Shown: piece by piece, positions 9,019 through 17,440 of the stretch
Numbering within the stretch: the first letter of the stretch is position 1
Layout: each line of letters starts with the position of its first letter
From: UBA6912 sp963792895
GTDB taxonomy: Bacteria > Actinomycetota > Acidimicrobiia > Spongiisociales > UBA5794
Assembly (NCBI GenBank): GCA_963792895.1
Contig: CAWBYA010000009.1
Coordinates: 1-64,000, forward strand
DNA length: 64,000 nt
Direction of reading: 5' to 3'
Notes under the pieces: model-generated
Told to the model about the DNA's origin: nothing
Databases searched by the model: none
Seen by the model: only the letters and a program-made list of their open reading frames with translations
Program-made: the position numbers and the translations under genes

Positions 9019-9794
9019 TCGAGATCAGGGAGCTGTCGAGAACCTTCAACACACGCGAGGGCGAGTTCGTGGCCCTCGATGATGTGAGCTTCGAGGTTCG
9101 CGACAACGAGTTCTTCTCGATCCTCGGCCCCAGCGGGTGTGGCAAGACCACGCTGCTCAAGATGGTCGCCGGGCTCATCCGCCCGACCGCAGGATCGATC
9201 CTCGTCAACGGCACCCCTATCGATGGGCCCGGCGACGACCGGGCGATGGTGTTTCAGCATTTTGTCCTCCTGCCGTGGGCCGAGGTCCTGACCAACGCCG
9301 GGTTCGGCCTCGAGATGCGGGGGGTAGCTCGCAAGGAGGCGAGGAAGCGCGCCCGTCCCTACCTGGGCCAGGTCGGTCTCGAACGCTTCGAGAGCCACTA
9401 CCCACACGAGCTCTCCGGCGGCATGAGACAGAGGGTGGGGCTGGCCCGCGCCCTGGCCGTCAACCCGGACATCCTCCTGATGGACGAGCCCTTCGGCGCG
9501 CTCGATGCTCAGACGCGACAGCTCATGCAAGAGGACCTCACCCGATTGTGGGACAGGGAGAAGAAGACCGTCATCTTCGTCACTCACAGCATGGACGAGG
9601 CCGCCTACCTGTCGGATCGCGTACTGGTGATGGAAACCCGTCCGGGACGGATCAAGGAGATCGTCGAAATCCCGCTCGAGCGTCCGCGCACGCCGGCCAT
9701 CCGGCGCTCTTCGACCTTCACCGAGCTCACCACCCGCATGTGGAATCAGCTCCGAGGGATGCACGACGAGGCCACCGAGCTCGCACCGGAGTAA
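9015..9794 (+). CDS. ABC transporter ATPase (SsuB/TauB type)
   Basis: Nucleotide-binding subunit of 259 residues. Walker A is GPSGCGKTTLL, the signature is ELSGGMRQRVGLARAL, Walker B is ILLMDEPFGALDAQTR, and the switch His is in VIFVTHSMDEA. These are the motifs of the nitrate/sulfonate/taurine-type importer ATPases. The GTG start overlaps the upstream permease stop by four bases, and the second permease follows after four bases, so the importer genes are co-translated. It powers uptake through permeases 1 and 2. Confidence 0.94.
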   Translation: MIEIRELSRTFNTREGEFVALDDVSFEVRDNEFFSILGPSGCGKTTLLKMVAGLIRPTAGSILVNGTPIDGPGDDRAMVFQHFVLLPWAEVLTNAGFGLEMRGVARKEARKRARPYLGQVGLERFESHYPHELSGGMRQRVGLARALAVNPDILLMDEPFGALDAQTRQLMQEDLTRLWDREKKTVIFVTHSMDEAAYLSDRVLVMETRPGRIKEIVEIPLERPRTPAIRRSSTFTELTTRMWNQLRGMHDEATELAPE

Positions 9795-9798
9795 TCTG

Positions 9799-10599
9799 AT
9801 GGAACGCTTCCGCATGATGCTACGCAACGCCTCCCTGCCCCTCGCGGGCGTGGCGATCGGATTCGCGATCTGGGAGGTGATCGGCCGGATGGGCCTCTCC
9901 CCCGCCTTCCCGCCGCTCACCGACGTGCTCGCGGCGTGCGTCGACGTATGGACGTCGGAACGCTTTCTCAACAACCTCCGCGACAGCCTCGCCAGCGTCG
10001 CGATCGCGCTGCCGCCCGCAGTTGCGCTGGGCGTGCTCACCGGCCTGGTGGTCGGGCGCTACCGGCTGGCCGAATGGGCGCTCGACATCTACATCAATGT
10101 CTTCCTGTCGATCCCGCTGGTCGCGCTGATCCCGTTGCTCGTGCTCATCTTCGGCACGGCCGGTAAAGGGGCCATCGTTGCCACGATCATCATCTACACG
10201 TTCTTCGTGATCGTCGTGAACACGTCTGCGGGCGTGAAGACGGTCGACTCCGACCTCGTCGAGATGGCGAGAGCATTCGGAGCGTCGGAGTCGAAGATCC
10301 TGCGCAGGATCGTCCTGCCGGCGGCCCTTCCTCTGATGCTCGCCGGTATCAGGATCGCCACCGGACGCGCCATCAAGGGTGTGATCATCGCCGAGCAGGT
10401 GATCGGCCTCATAGGTCTCGGCGGCATGATCCAGCGCCTGGGTGGCGCATTTGCGGTCGAGGACCTCTACGCAGTGATCCTGGCCGTCGGCCTCCTCGGG
10501 CTGATCAGCATGGAGCTGGTCCGGTGGGGCGAGGGAAGGGCGCTGCCGTGGATGCGTGGACGGCTGGACAGCGGGCTCGGGCTCGACAAGGGAGGCTGA
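9799..10599 (+). CDS. ABC transporter permease 2 (SsuC/TauC type)
   Basis: Second permease of the same importer, 266 residues, with the EAA loop LVEMARAFGASESKILRRIV followed by LPAALPLMLAGIRIATGRA. It is clearly a paralogue of the first permease but differs in sequence along its length, which argues for a heterodimer and not a recent duplication. The gene starts four bases after the ATPase. A short spacer of 33 bases leads to the cyclase-family gene, so transcription probably continues into it. Confidence 0.92.
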   Translation: MERFRMMLRNASLPLAGVAIGFAIWEVIGRMGLSPAFPPLTDVLAACVDVWTSERFLNNLRDSLASVAIALPPAVALGVLTGLVVGRYRLAEWALDIYINVFLSIPLVALIPLLVLIFGTAGKGAIVATIIIYTFFVIVVNTSAGVKTVDSDLVEMARAFGASESKILRRIVLPAALPLMLAGIRIATGRAIKGVIIAEQVIGLIGLGGMIQRLGGAFAVEDLYAVILAVGLLGLISMELVRWGEGRALPWMRGRLDSGLGLDKGG

Positions 10600-10632
10600 G
10601 GCCACCGGAGACGGCAACCGACCGGAGGACAC

Positions 10633-11604
10633 ATGTGCGGACCCGGCATCATCGATCAAGACACCAGAGACCTGATCGCCGCCTTCAGCGCGACTCCAGG
10701 CGAGGTCTCGCGTAGCCCGTTCGGCGCGGACGACGAGATCGGCATGCTCAACCTGCTCACCCCACAGGTTGCCGTCGAGCAGCTCGCCCGGGCCGACGCC
10801 GGCAAGATCTTCGACCTGTCCGTTGACCTCTTCATGGACATGCCAACGTGGACGCAGGGAGGCGAGCCCCCGTTTGCCATCTGGATGGTGCACACGCCGA
10901 GAGGCTCGGTTGTCGACGATCCGATCGGAGTAGGGCAAGACCAGAACGAGCACGTCGCATGGTCCGCGGATGCGATATCCATGTTCACTCACACGGGGAC
11001 CCACATCGACACCCTCAACCACTTCGGATATCACAACCGGATCTGGAACGGCTTCTCGGCCGACGAACACCTTGGAAGCCTGCACTGGCGGAAGGGCGGC
11101 GCCGACAAGTATCCGCCCGTGATCACTCGCGGCGTTCTCATCGATGTCGCCGCCGCTCAAGGCGTCGAGGTCCTACCGGACGGACACGCCATCGATGCCG
11201 CCCAGCTGGTGGATGCCCTGCGACGCCAAGAGACCGAGCTCCGTCCGGGCGACGTCGTAATGGTTCGCACCGGACGAGGCTCGACCTGGCCAGACGCCGA
11301 TGCGTACCTTCCAAGGGAGCCCGGCGTCGATCGCAACGGGTCGGAGTACCTGGCTCGGGCGGGTGCGGTCATGGTCGGGACCGACAACATCGCGTTCGAG
11401 AACCTGCCGTCGCCCGATCCGGAGAACTGGTTGCCGGCTCACACGTATCTGCTCGCCGAGGCGGGCGTGCCGATCATGGAAGTGGTCGACCTCGAGGAGC
11501 TGTCACGGGAGGCGTGCTACGAATTCGTCTTCGTCGGCGCGTGCCTCAAGATCCGCGGTGCCACGGCCGGCCCGATCCGACCGCTCGCCATGCCGATCCG
11601 GTGA
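10633..11604 (+). CDS. cyclase-family hydrolase (kynurenine formamidase-like)
   Basis: Protein of 323 residues of the metal-dependent cyclase family that includes kynurenine formamidase and isatin hydrolase. The metal motif is FTHTGTHIDTLNHFGY, matching H-x-G-T-H-x-D-x-x-x-H. RPGDVVMVRTGRGSTW and AGAVMVGTDNIAFE are typical strands of the fold. It is the last gene of the importer operon, so it probably opens or hydrolyses the imported compound or an early product, for example a cyclic amide or formamide. The substrate is inferred only from family and context. A second, Tat-exported member of the same family is at 48.3 kb. Confidence 0.88.
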   Translation: MCGPGIIDQDTRDLIAAFSATPGEVSRSPFGADDEIGMLNLLTPQVAVEQLARADAGKIFDLSVDLFMDMPTWTQGGEPPFAIWMVHTPRGSVVDDPIGVGQDQNEHVAWSADAISMFTHTGTHIDTLNHFGYHNRIWNGFSADEHLGSLHWRKGGADKYPPVITRGVLIDVAAAQGVEVLPDGHAIDAAQLVDALRRQETELRPGDVVMVRTGRGSTWPDADAYLPREPGVDRNGSEYLARAGAVMVGTDNIAFENLPSPDPENWLPAHTYLLAEAGVPIMEVVDLEELSREACYEFVFVGACLKIRGATAGPIRPLAMPIR

Positions 11605-11635
11605 CCACCCGCCATGCGGGACGTCCGGTCACCGA
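11598..11635. terminator. inverted repeats between convergent genes
   Basis: CCGGTGACC pairs imperfectly with GTCCGGTCACC around an inner hairpin CCCGC-CAT-GCGGG at 11608-11620. It lies exactly between the convergent cyclase-family and mutase genes. There is no run of T, so it is at best a weak or factor-dependent terminator. Confidence 0.35.
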
Positions 11636-13263
11636 TCGTGCGTCCCCCACACGGCCCGCAGCACGCCGCTGATCTCCCCGACCGTGGCACCGGAGCGCGC
11701 AGCGTCGACGAGCGCGGGCATGAGATTCACGCTCTCTTCCACCGCTTGATCGGCGATGGTTCCCAGCGCCGCGTCGACGGCTCTGGCGCCGCGGGCCCGT
11801 CGGTGAGCCGCGAGACGCTCGATCTGGCGATCCTCGAAGCTACCGTCACCGAAGGTCGGGAGCCGGAACTGTGGGCTCGTTCGCTCCTCGCCGTCACGGA
11901 CGTAGGCGTTGACGCCGACGACCTTGATGTCGCCTCGGGCAACAGCCAACTCCCGCTCGTACGCCTTCTGCTCGATCTGCTCCTCCACCCACCCGGAGTC
12001 GATAAGGGAGAGCATCCCGCCCTTTGCGTCGATCTCCGCGATCAGCGCCGACGCCCGCGCATCGATCTCGTCGGTCAGTGACTCGACGTAATACGAACCC
12101 GCCAGGGGATCCACCGTGCGCGTCAGTCCCGCTTCGCTGGCCAGGATCTGTTGGGTGCGCAGGGCGACCAGTGCGGACTCCTCGGTGGGAAGGCCGATCG
12201 CCTCGTCGTACGAGACGGCGTGCATGGCTTGCGCCCCCCCGAGGATCGACCCGAGCTGATGGATGGTGACACGGACGACGTTGTTGAGCGGCTCGACGGC
12301 CGTGAGCGACAGCCCGTCACCACCGGAAAAGAACCGCATCATCATCGATCGGTCATCGGCCGGGTTGTAGCGGTCGGAGACCAGCCTTGCCCAAAGGCGC
12401 CGGCACGCCCGCAGCTTGGCGACCTCTTCGAAGAGGTCGCTCATCGTCGAGATGTTGAAGCTGATCCTGGGAGCGAAGTCGTCGATCGAAAAGCCGCGAC
12501 GGATCATCGCATCGACGTACACCAAGGCGTTGGCGAGCGTGAACGCAACTTCATGTACGGCGTCGGCGCCGGCCTGGCGCATGTGGTAGCCGCACACGGA
12601 CACCGAGTTGAATCGGGGTAGGTCGCGGGCGCAGTACTCCATCGCATCGGTCAGGAAACGCAGCGACGGTTCGGGAGGAAAAATGTACGTCTTCCGGGCG
12701 ACGTACTCCTTCAGGATGTCGTTCTGGATCGTTCCTCGAAGGCGTGTGGGATCCACGCCTTGCCGCTCTGCGGCGACGATGTAGTAGGCAAGGATGATCG
12801 GTGCTGTGGCATTGATCGTGAACGACGTGGAGACCTCATCGAGTGGGATTCCCTCGAAGACGTCGGCCATATCGGTTGGCGAGCTGACCGCCACCCCGGT
12901 TCGGCCCACCTCGTAGCGGGCCTCGGGAGCGTCAGAGTCGTACCCCATCTGTGTCGGGAGGTCGAACGCCACCGAGAGGCCCGTCTGGCCCTGCTCGAGG
13001 AGGAAGCGAAACCGGCGATTGGTATCGGCCGCGGTCTCCAGACCGGAGTACATACGCATGGTCCACGGCCGGCCGCGGTACATGGTGGGGTACACACCGC
13101 GACCGAACGGAGGCTCGCCCGGCATTCCGTTGCGATCCTCGATACCGGGAGCCACATCGTCAGAGGTGTAGACGACCCGAATCGGGATGCCCGAGTCGCT
13201 GCACTCGATGGGGAGCTCGGCTGCGTCGGCGTGTCGTTCGAGCCATTCGTCGGTTCGTCCCAT
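11629..13263 (-). CDS. acyl-CoA mutase large subunit (methylmalonyl-CoA mutase family)
   Basis: Catalytic barrel subunit of 544 residues of the B12-dependent acyl-CoA mutases. Family segments include YPTMYRGRPWT, GLSVAFDLPTQMGYDSD, GTIQNDILKEY and the CGYHM motif holding the substrate His. By eye the position of Tyr89 of methylmalonyl-CoA mutase is Tyr (RMYSG) and that of Arg207 is Arg (VARKTY), as in methylmalonyl-CoA mutase and not the Phe/Gln of isobutyryl-CoA mutase. There is no B12 domain; that is on the separate small-subunit gene at 15789. It shares a leftward operon with the SDR gene, 42 bases apart. Exact substrate uncertain. Confidence 0.9.
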   Translation of the reverse strand: MGRTDEWLERHADAAELPIECSDSGIPIRVVYTSDDVAPGIEDRNGMPGEPPFGRGVYPTMYRGRPWTMRMYSGLETAADTNRRFRFLLEQGQTGLSVAFDLPTQMGYDSDAPEARYEVGRTGVAVSSPTDMADVFEGIPLDEVSTSFTINATAPIILAYYIVAAERQGVDPTRLRGTIQNDILKEYVARKTYIFPPEPSLRFLTDAMEYCARDLPRFNSVSVCGYHMRQAGADAVHEVAFTLANALVYVDAMIRRGFSIDDFAPRISFNISTMSDLFEEVAKLRACRRLWARLVSDRYNPADDRSMMMRFFSGGDGLSLTAVEPLNNVVRVTIHQLGSILGGAQAMHAVSYDEAIGLPTEESALVALRTQQILASEAGLTRTVDPLAGSYYVESLTDEIDARASALIAEIDAKGGMLSLIDSGWVEEQIEQKAYERELAVARGDIKVVGVNAYVRDGEERTSPQFRLPTFGDGSFEDRQIERLAAHRRARGARAVDAALGTIADQAVEESVNLMPALVDAARSGATVGEISGVLRAVWGTHDR

Positions 13264-13305
13264 GAGGCTCTCCTCGGAGCTGTGCCGGCCGGGAGCAGCC
13301 GGCGT

Positions 13306-14103
13306 TCAGAGGTCCATGATGCCCTTGCGCTGTGATCCATCGATGAGGATGTGGGCGCCGTTGATGAAGGAGGCACGTGGTGATGCGAGGAATGCGACCA
13401 GGTCCGCAACCTCCTCAGGCTCCGCGATCCGCCCGAATGGGATGCTCTGCATGGCGAGCTCGTGCGCCCGGGCCTGGTCGACACCCTTGTCGCGGGCGAA
13501 GGCCTTCTCCAGCCCGTCCCACCGATCCGTATTGACCGGTCCCGGGTTGACCGTGTTGACCCGAACATCGTATCGCCCGTACTGCTCAGCCATGGCCGAC
13601 GCAAAGTTGATGTCTGCCGCGTTGGCGACCCCGGCCGTGGTTTCCCAATATGTGGGTTTGATCCCGTCGTTGCCGACCACCATCACGATTGCGCCCGTGC
13701 GGCGCTCCCGCATGCGGGGCAGAACGGCACGTACCGAACGCACGTAACCCATGAACTTGAGGTTGAGGCTCGAGAACCACTGCTCATCGGTCAAGTCCTC
13801 GATGAGGCCCCCGGGCGAGCTGCCGGCACACGTCACAAGGACGTCGATGTCGCCGAGCGCATCGACCACTTCCGCCGTGGCACGGGCCGCCTCACCGGAG
13901 TCGGACATGTCGGCGGCAACCGGGAACGTGCGGCGACCCGTCCGTTCGGCGATCTCTCGGGCTGCGTCTTTCAGCGGTCCCGCCGTCCGGGCCACGAGCC
14001 CGACGTCGCAACCCTCTTCCGCCAGTCGCATCGCCGAGGCGAAACCGATGCCCTTGCTTCCGCCCGTGACGAGGACGACCTTGCCCTCAATCCTCAAATC
14101 CAT
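13306..14103 (-). CDS. SDR-family protein with altered catalytic residues
   Basis: Rossmann-fold protein of 265 residues. The NAD(P)-binding motif TGGSKGIGFA is at residues 14-23, and VNTVNPGPVNTDR is the usual post-catalytic strand. The Tyr-x-x-x-Lys pair is not where it should be: the aligned segment reads TTAGVANAADI, putting Ala and Asn at the Tyr and Lys positions, and the preceding Ser region reads VVGNDG. It may therefore bind a cofactor without classical dehydrogenase activity, or use another mechanism. It is first in a leftward operon with the mutase gene, directly behind an ATATCATAT operator. Confidence 0.85.
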   Translation of the reverse strand: MDLRIEGKVVLVTGGSKGIGFASAMRLAEEGCDVGLVARTAGPLKDAAREIAERTGRRTFPVAADMSDSGEAARATAEVVDALGDIDVLVTCAGSSPGGLIEDLTDEQWFSSLNLKFMGYVRSVRAVLPRMRERRTGAIVMVVGNDGIKPTYWETTAGVANAADINFASAMAEQYGRYDVRVNTVNPGPVNTDRWDGLEKAFARDKGVDQARAHELAMQSIPFGRIAEPEEVADLVAFLASPRASFINGAHILIDGSQRKGIMDL

Positions 14104-14122
14104 TCGTACCTCCCTCTGAGGG

Positions 14123-14136
14123 ATATATCATATCGC
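14123..14136. promoter_or_regulatory. ATATCATAT operator before the SDR-mutase operon
   Basis: ATATATCATATCGC lies 20 bases upstream of the SDR start codon, in the 100-base gap between the SDR gene and the GntR gene. It shares ATATCATATCG with the site at 6909-6921. The position is right for an operator or promoter element of the SDR-mutase transcript. Confidence 0.6.
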
Positions 14137-14203
14137 ATCAATCATGAGGCGTGAGGGCGGAACGACATCGCCGGCCGGGCGCAGCCACGATCGCCGGGTG
14201 GGA

Positions 14204-14836
14204 TCAGGCCGAGTCCGGAACCGGAACGCGCTCGAGTATGTGGTGGCGCACAACCTCGGCGGCACGTTCTTCGTCGCCGCTGCGAATCGCTTCGACGATC
14301 TTGGCGTGCTGAAGGTGCGACATCTGTCGAGTGCGGTCAACGTGAGGTCCGCCATCGAGCATGCGCCACAACAGGTTCAGCTGGGCACGGAGCACCGGGG
14401 ATGCCGCGATCTCGTAGATTCGGAAATGGAATGCACGATTCAGGGCGACAGCGGAGTCGGGATCCTTGGCCTTGAGGAACTCAGCGTTGATCTCCTCGAG
14501 GACCTCGACGTCGGCGGCCGTCGCCTTCTTCGTTGCCAGACTCGTGCCCAGGCTTTCCAGGGCTGCACGGATGAGAGCGTTCTCGTAGACGGCCGCATCC
14601 TCGGACCGCACGACGACGGCGCTGCTGTGGGTCTGATACAGCACGTAGCCCTCCGCCTCGAGGCGTCGCAGCGCCTCGCGCACGGGAGTCGGGCTCACTC
14701 CGAGTTGCTCGGCGATGTCCCGCTGGCGAAGTGTCGCCCCCGGCTCCAACTCGCCCGAGTGGATCATGTCCTTGATCGCAGTGGCGACAAGATCGGTTTT
14801 CGTCCGATACTCGGCCTGGACGCGTCTCGTTGCCAT
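14204..14836 (-). CDS. GntR-family transcriptional regulator (FCD type)
   Basis: DNA-binding regulator of 210 residues. The N-terminal winged helix contains GATLRQRDIAEQLGVSPTPV and REALRRLEAEGYV; the C-terminal all-helical part has the layout of an FCD ligand domain, with metal-type residues in LNRAFHFRIYEIA and HLQHAKIVEAI. FCD regulators usually sense organic acids and repress catabolic genes. It lies in the middle of the island, divergent from the hydrolase-mutase-CoA transferase operon, with one ATATCATAT palindrome between the two. It is the natural candidate to bind all three copies of that palindrome. Confidence 0.92.
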   Translation of the reverse strand: MATRRVQAEYRTKTDLVATAIKDMIHSGELEPGATLRQRDIAEQLGVSPTPVREALRRLEAEGYVLYQTHSSAVVVRSEDAAVYENALIRAALESLGTSLATKKATAADVEVLEEINAEFLKAKDPDSAVALNRAFHFRIYEIAASPVLRAQLNLLWRMLDGGPHVDRTRQMSHLQHAKIVEAIRSGDEERAAEVVRHHILERVPVPDSA

Positions 14837-14857
14837 GCCGTTATCCTTGCCAGGCGT

Positions 14858-14877
14858 GAAATATCATATTCGAAATG
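14858..14877. promoter_or_regulatory. ATATCATAT operator between GntR and hydrolase genes
   Basis: GAAATATCATATTCGAAATG lies in the 67-base divergent gap between the GntR start (14836) and the hydrolase start (14904). It shares the ATATCATAT palindrome with the sites at 6909 and 14123. A repressor bound here could control its own gene and the rightward operon together. Confidence 0.6.
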
Positions 14878-14903
14878 TTACTCGATGACTCCGGAGCTCA
14901 GCA

Positions 14904-15792
14904 GTGACGCATGCCCTGACCGATGACGGCATTGCCCTCCATTACGAGGTGGCTGGACGCGACGGCACTCCGATCTTGTTCATTCACGAGTTCGCCGGCG
15001 ATCACCGCAGCTGGGAACCGCAGGTATCCCGCTTCTCGCGGAGTCACCAATGCATCACGTACGCAGCCCGTGGCTACCCCCCGTCGGACATTCCCGATGA
15101 CCGTGCTGCCTTCTCGCAGTTCCGGGCGGTGGCGGATGCGCTGGCCGTGCTCGATCACCTCGAGGTCGATAGTGCTCACATCGTTGGACTCTCTATGGGT
15201 GGCTTCACCGCCCTTCACCTCGCGCTGCGCCACCCCGAGCGCTGCCTCTCTGCCGTCGTCGCCGGCGTCGGTTACGGTGCGCACCCAGACACTCGAGAGG
15301 CGTTTCGCGCTCGAGTGCGAGGTGATCGCGCTCGCCTTCGAGACCGAAGGCTCCGGTGGCGTCGCAGCCCGCTATGCGGAGGGTCCCGCCCGCGTGCAAT
15401 TCCAGAACAAGGACCGTCGAGGATGGGAGACGTTCGCCAGACGGCTTGCCGAGCACTCGGCGTTGGGATCTGCGCTGACGATGCGGGGCGTGCAGAAAGA
15501 GCGACCATCGATCTACGACTACACCGATGAGATGACGCGAATCGATGTGCCGATCCTGATCGTCAACGGGGACGAGGACGACGCCTGCCTCGAAGCGGGG
15601 TTGATGATGAAACGGATGATTCCCACGGCCGGCCTCCTGGTCGTACCGAGGACCGGTCATACGATCAACCTCGAAGAGCCAGAGATCTTCAACAACACCG
15701 TCGCATCCCTGTTCGAGCTGGCAGAAGCCGGGGCGTGGACGACGCGCGACCCGAGGACCCGTGTGGCAAGTGCCACGGGGATGAACGGATGA
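14904..15792 (+). CDS. alpha/beta hydrolase (one frameshift)
   Basis: Alpha/beta-fold hydrolase of about 295 residues after repair. The nucleophile elbow is HIVGLSMGGFTAL; an oxyanion-region segment is ILFIHEFAGDHRSWE; the C-terminal His region is LVVPRTGHTINLEEPE; the acid is probably in ILIVNGDEDDA. The frame changes near 15300-15312, where one extra base in TTTCGCGCTCGAG separates the two halves. The GTG at 14904 gives the family-like N-terminus (DDGIALHYEVAG). Its stop overlaps the ATG of the B12 subunit (ATGA), so it heads a three-gene operon. Probably an esterase, thioesterase or amidase. Confidence 0.85.
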
Positions 15793-16223
15793 GCGAGCTC
15801 CGACCCTGCCGCGTCCTCGTAGCCAAACCGGGTCTCGACGGCCACGACCGGGGCGCCAAGATGGTGGCACGAGTGCTGCGGGACCACGGGTTCGAGGTGA
15901 TCTACTCCGGACTCCATAGGACGATTGCCACGATCGCTGCCATCGCAAGGGACGAGGACGTCGACGCGGTCGGACTCTCGGTGCTGTCCGGGGCGCATGT
16001 CGCCCACACGAGAGAGCTACGTGCGGCCCTGGACGAGATGGGGCTCGAGGATGTCCCGATCGTGGTGGGCGGAATCATCCCACCCGATGACGTCCCTGCG
16101 ATGCGCGACGCAGGGGCGGTCGCGGTCTTCCCTCCGAACACGAACCTCCTCGACATTCCCGTTCGCATTCGCGAGCTGCTCACAGGCGGGGACGGTCATC
16201 GCACAAAGGTGTCACATGCCTGA
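15789..16223 (+). CDS. B12-binding small subunit of acyl-CoA mutase
   Basis: Cobalamin-binding domain protein of 144 residues. AKPGLDGHDRGAKMVARVL contains the D-x-H-x-x-G motif whose His ligates cobalt, and GLSVLSGAH and VVGGIIPPDD are the other two conserved B12 loops. It must work with the large subunit encoded at 11629-13263, although the genes lie on opposite strands in different operons about 2.5 kb apart. The ATG at 15789 overlaps the hydrolase stop and its own stop overlaps the CoA transferase start by eight bases. Confidence 0.93.
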   Translation: MSELRPCRVLVAKPGLDGHDRGAKMVARVLRDHGFEVIYSGLHRTIATIAAIARDEDVDAVGLSVLSGAHVAHTRELRAALDEMGLEDVPIVVGGIIPPDDVPAMRDAGAVAVFPPNTNLLDIPVRIRELLTGGDGHRTKVSHA

Positions 16224-17427
16224 CGGCCCACTCGCGGGTGTGCGTGTCGTCGACATGACTATGTACGTGTCAGGACCGACGTGCACCCAACTCCTGGCCG
16301 GGCTCGGAGCCGAGGTCATCAAGGTGGAACCTCCCGCCGGCGGTGATGTCTACCGGAAACAAGGTCCCGATTTCATCGGAGACCAATCCGTCTCGTTCCT
16401 GGCGATGAACAAGGGGAAGAAGTCGATCGTTCTCGACCTCAAACAACCCGAGGGTCGAGCAATAGTGACCGACTTGTTGCGGACCACCGACGTTTTCGTC
16501 CACAACTTCAAACCCGGCACTGCCGACCGGCTCGGCCTGGGCAAGGAGAACGTCAAAGCGATCTCACCTCGCATCATCTGGGCGACGCTCTCTGGATACG
16601 GCGAACGGGGACCGAGAGGCAACGACGGCGGCTACGACGTGGTCATGCAAGGCGAACTGGGACTCATGGCCGCCACCGGCTACGCAGACCGCCCGCCGGC
16701 CAAGGCAGGATACGCCGTGGTCGACATCCACTCGGGAGCCATCCTCGCCCTCGGGATCGCTGCCGCGTTGCGCGACCGAGACCGCACCGGCGTCGCCTCG
16801 CCCGTCGAGTCATCGCTCTACGAGGTGGCCGCATCCATGGGGGTCATTCTCGCCGAGCGTTATCTCGCCACCGGAAAGGTGCCCGAGCGGATGGGTTCGG
16901 CCTCGTCGCTGTTTGCGCCATACCAGGCGTACGAGACCGCAGACGGCTACGTCACCGTCGGCGCAACCGGACCGCCCGGCGTCTTCGTCGAGTTCTGCAA
17001 CGCGATCGGTGCTCCGGGGCTCGCCGAGCGCCCCGAGTACGTCGACAACTCGAGCCGCGTGGAGCATCAGGACGACCTCACTCGAGAGATCGAGGCACGC
17101 ACGCGGATGAAGCCAACCGAGCACTGGGTGGCGGTCTTCACGGAGCTCGGTATGCCGGCTGGTGCGATTCGCGACATCGGAGAGGCGCTGGAATCGGAAC
17201 AGACCGCCGCGCTGGGTCTGGTCGTCGACGCCCCGCATGCCACCCTCGGCAGTTATCAGACGCTGCGGCATCCGATTCGGATCGAGTCGCAGGCCGGCAC
17301 CACGCAGGGGGCACCCCTACTCGGCCAACACACGCGAGCTGTGCTCCGGGAACTCGGACGGAGCGAGGCCGAGATTGCGACCTTCGAGGCGAGTGGCGTG
17401 GTCATCTCGGCAGACATCGACCGTTGA
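16216..17427 (+). CDS. class III (CaiB/BaiF) CoA transferase
   Basis: CoA transferase of 403 residues, the usual length for the formyl-CoA transferase family. N-terminal LAGVRVVDMT, GAEVIKVEPPAGGD and the region DGGYDVVMQGELGLMAATG, containing the expected catalytic Asp, are present. It moves CoA between carboxylic acids, which offers a second, ATP-free way to activate the substrate besides the AMP-binding enzyme. It is translationally coupled to the mutase small subunit, so its acceptor is probably the acid whose thioester the mutase rearranges. The donor and acceptor are not known. Confidence 0.92.
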   Translation: MPDGPLAGVRVVDMTMYVSGPTCTQLLAGLGAEVIKVEPPAGGDVYRKQGPDFIGDQSVSFLAMNKGKKSIVLDLKQPEGRAIVTDLLRTTDVFVHNFKPGTADRLGLGKENVKAISPRIIWATLSGYGERGPRGNDGGYDVVMQGELGLMAATGYADRPPAKAGYAVVDIHSGAILALGIAAALRDRDRTGVASPVESSLYEVAASMGVILAERYLATGKVPERMGSASSLFAPYQAYETADGYVTVGATGPPGVFVEFCNAIGAPGLAERPEYVDNSSRVEHQDDLTREIEARTRMKPTEHWVAVFTELGMPAGAIRDIGEALESEQTAALGLVVDAPHATLGSYQTLRHPIRIESQAGTTQGAPLLGQHTRAVLRELGRSEAEIATFEASGVVISADIDR

Positions 17428-17440
17428 CACCCCGAGTGAG

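Noticed and set aside
11629..13263. 2-hydroxyisobutyryl-CoA mutase assignment
   Set aside because: From memory that enzyme has Ile where this protein keeps the Tyr of methylmalonyl-CoA mutase, so the split subunits alone do not support it.
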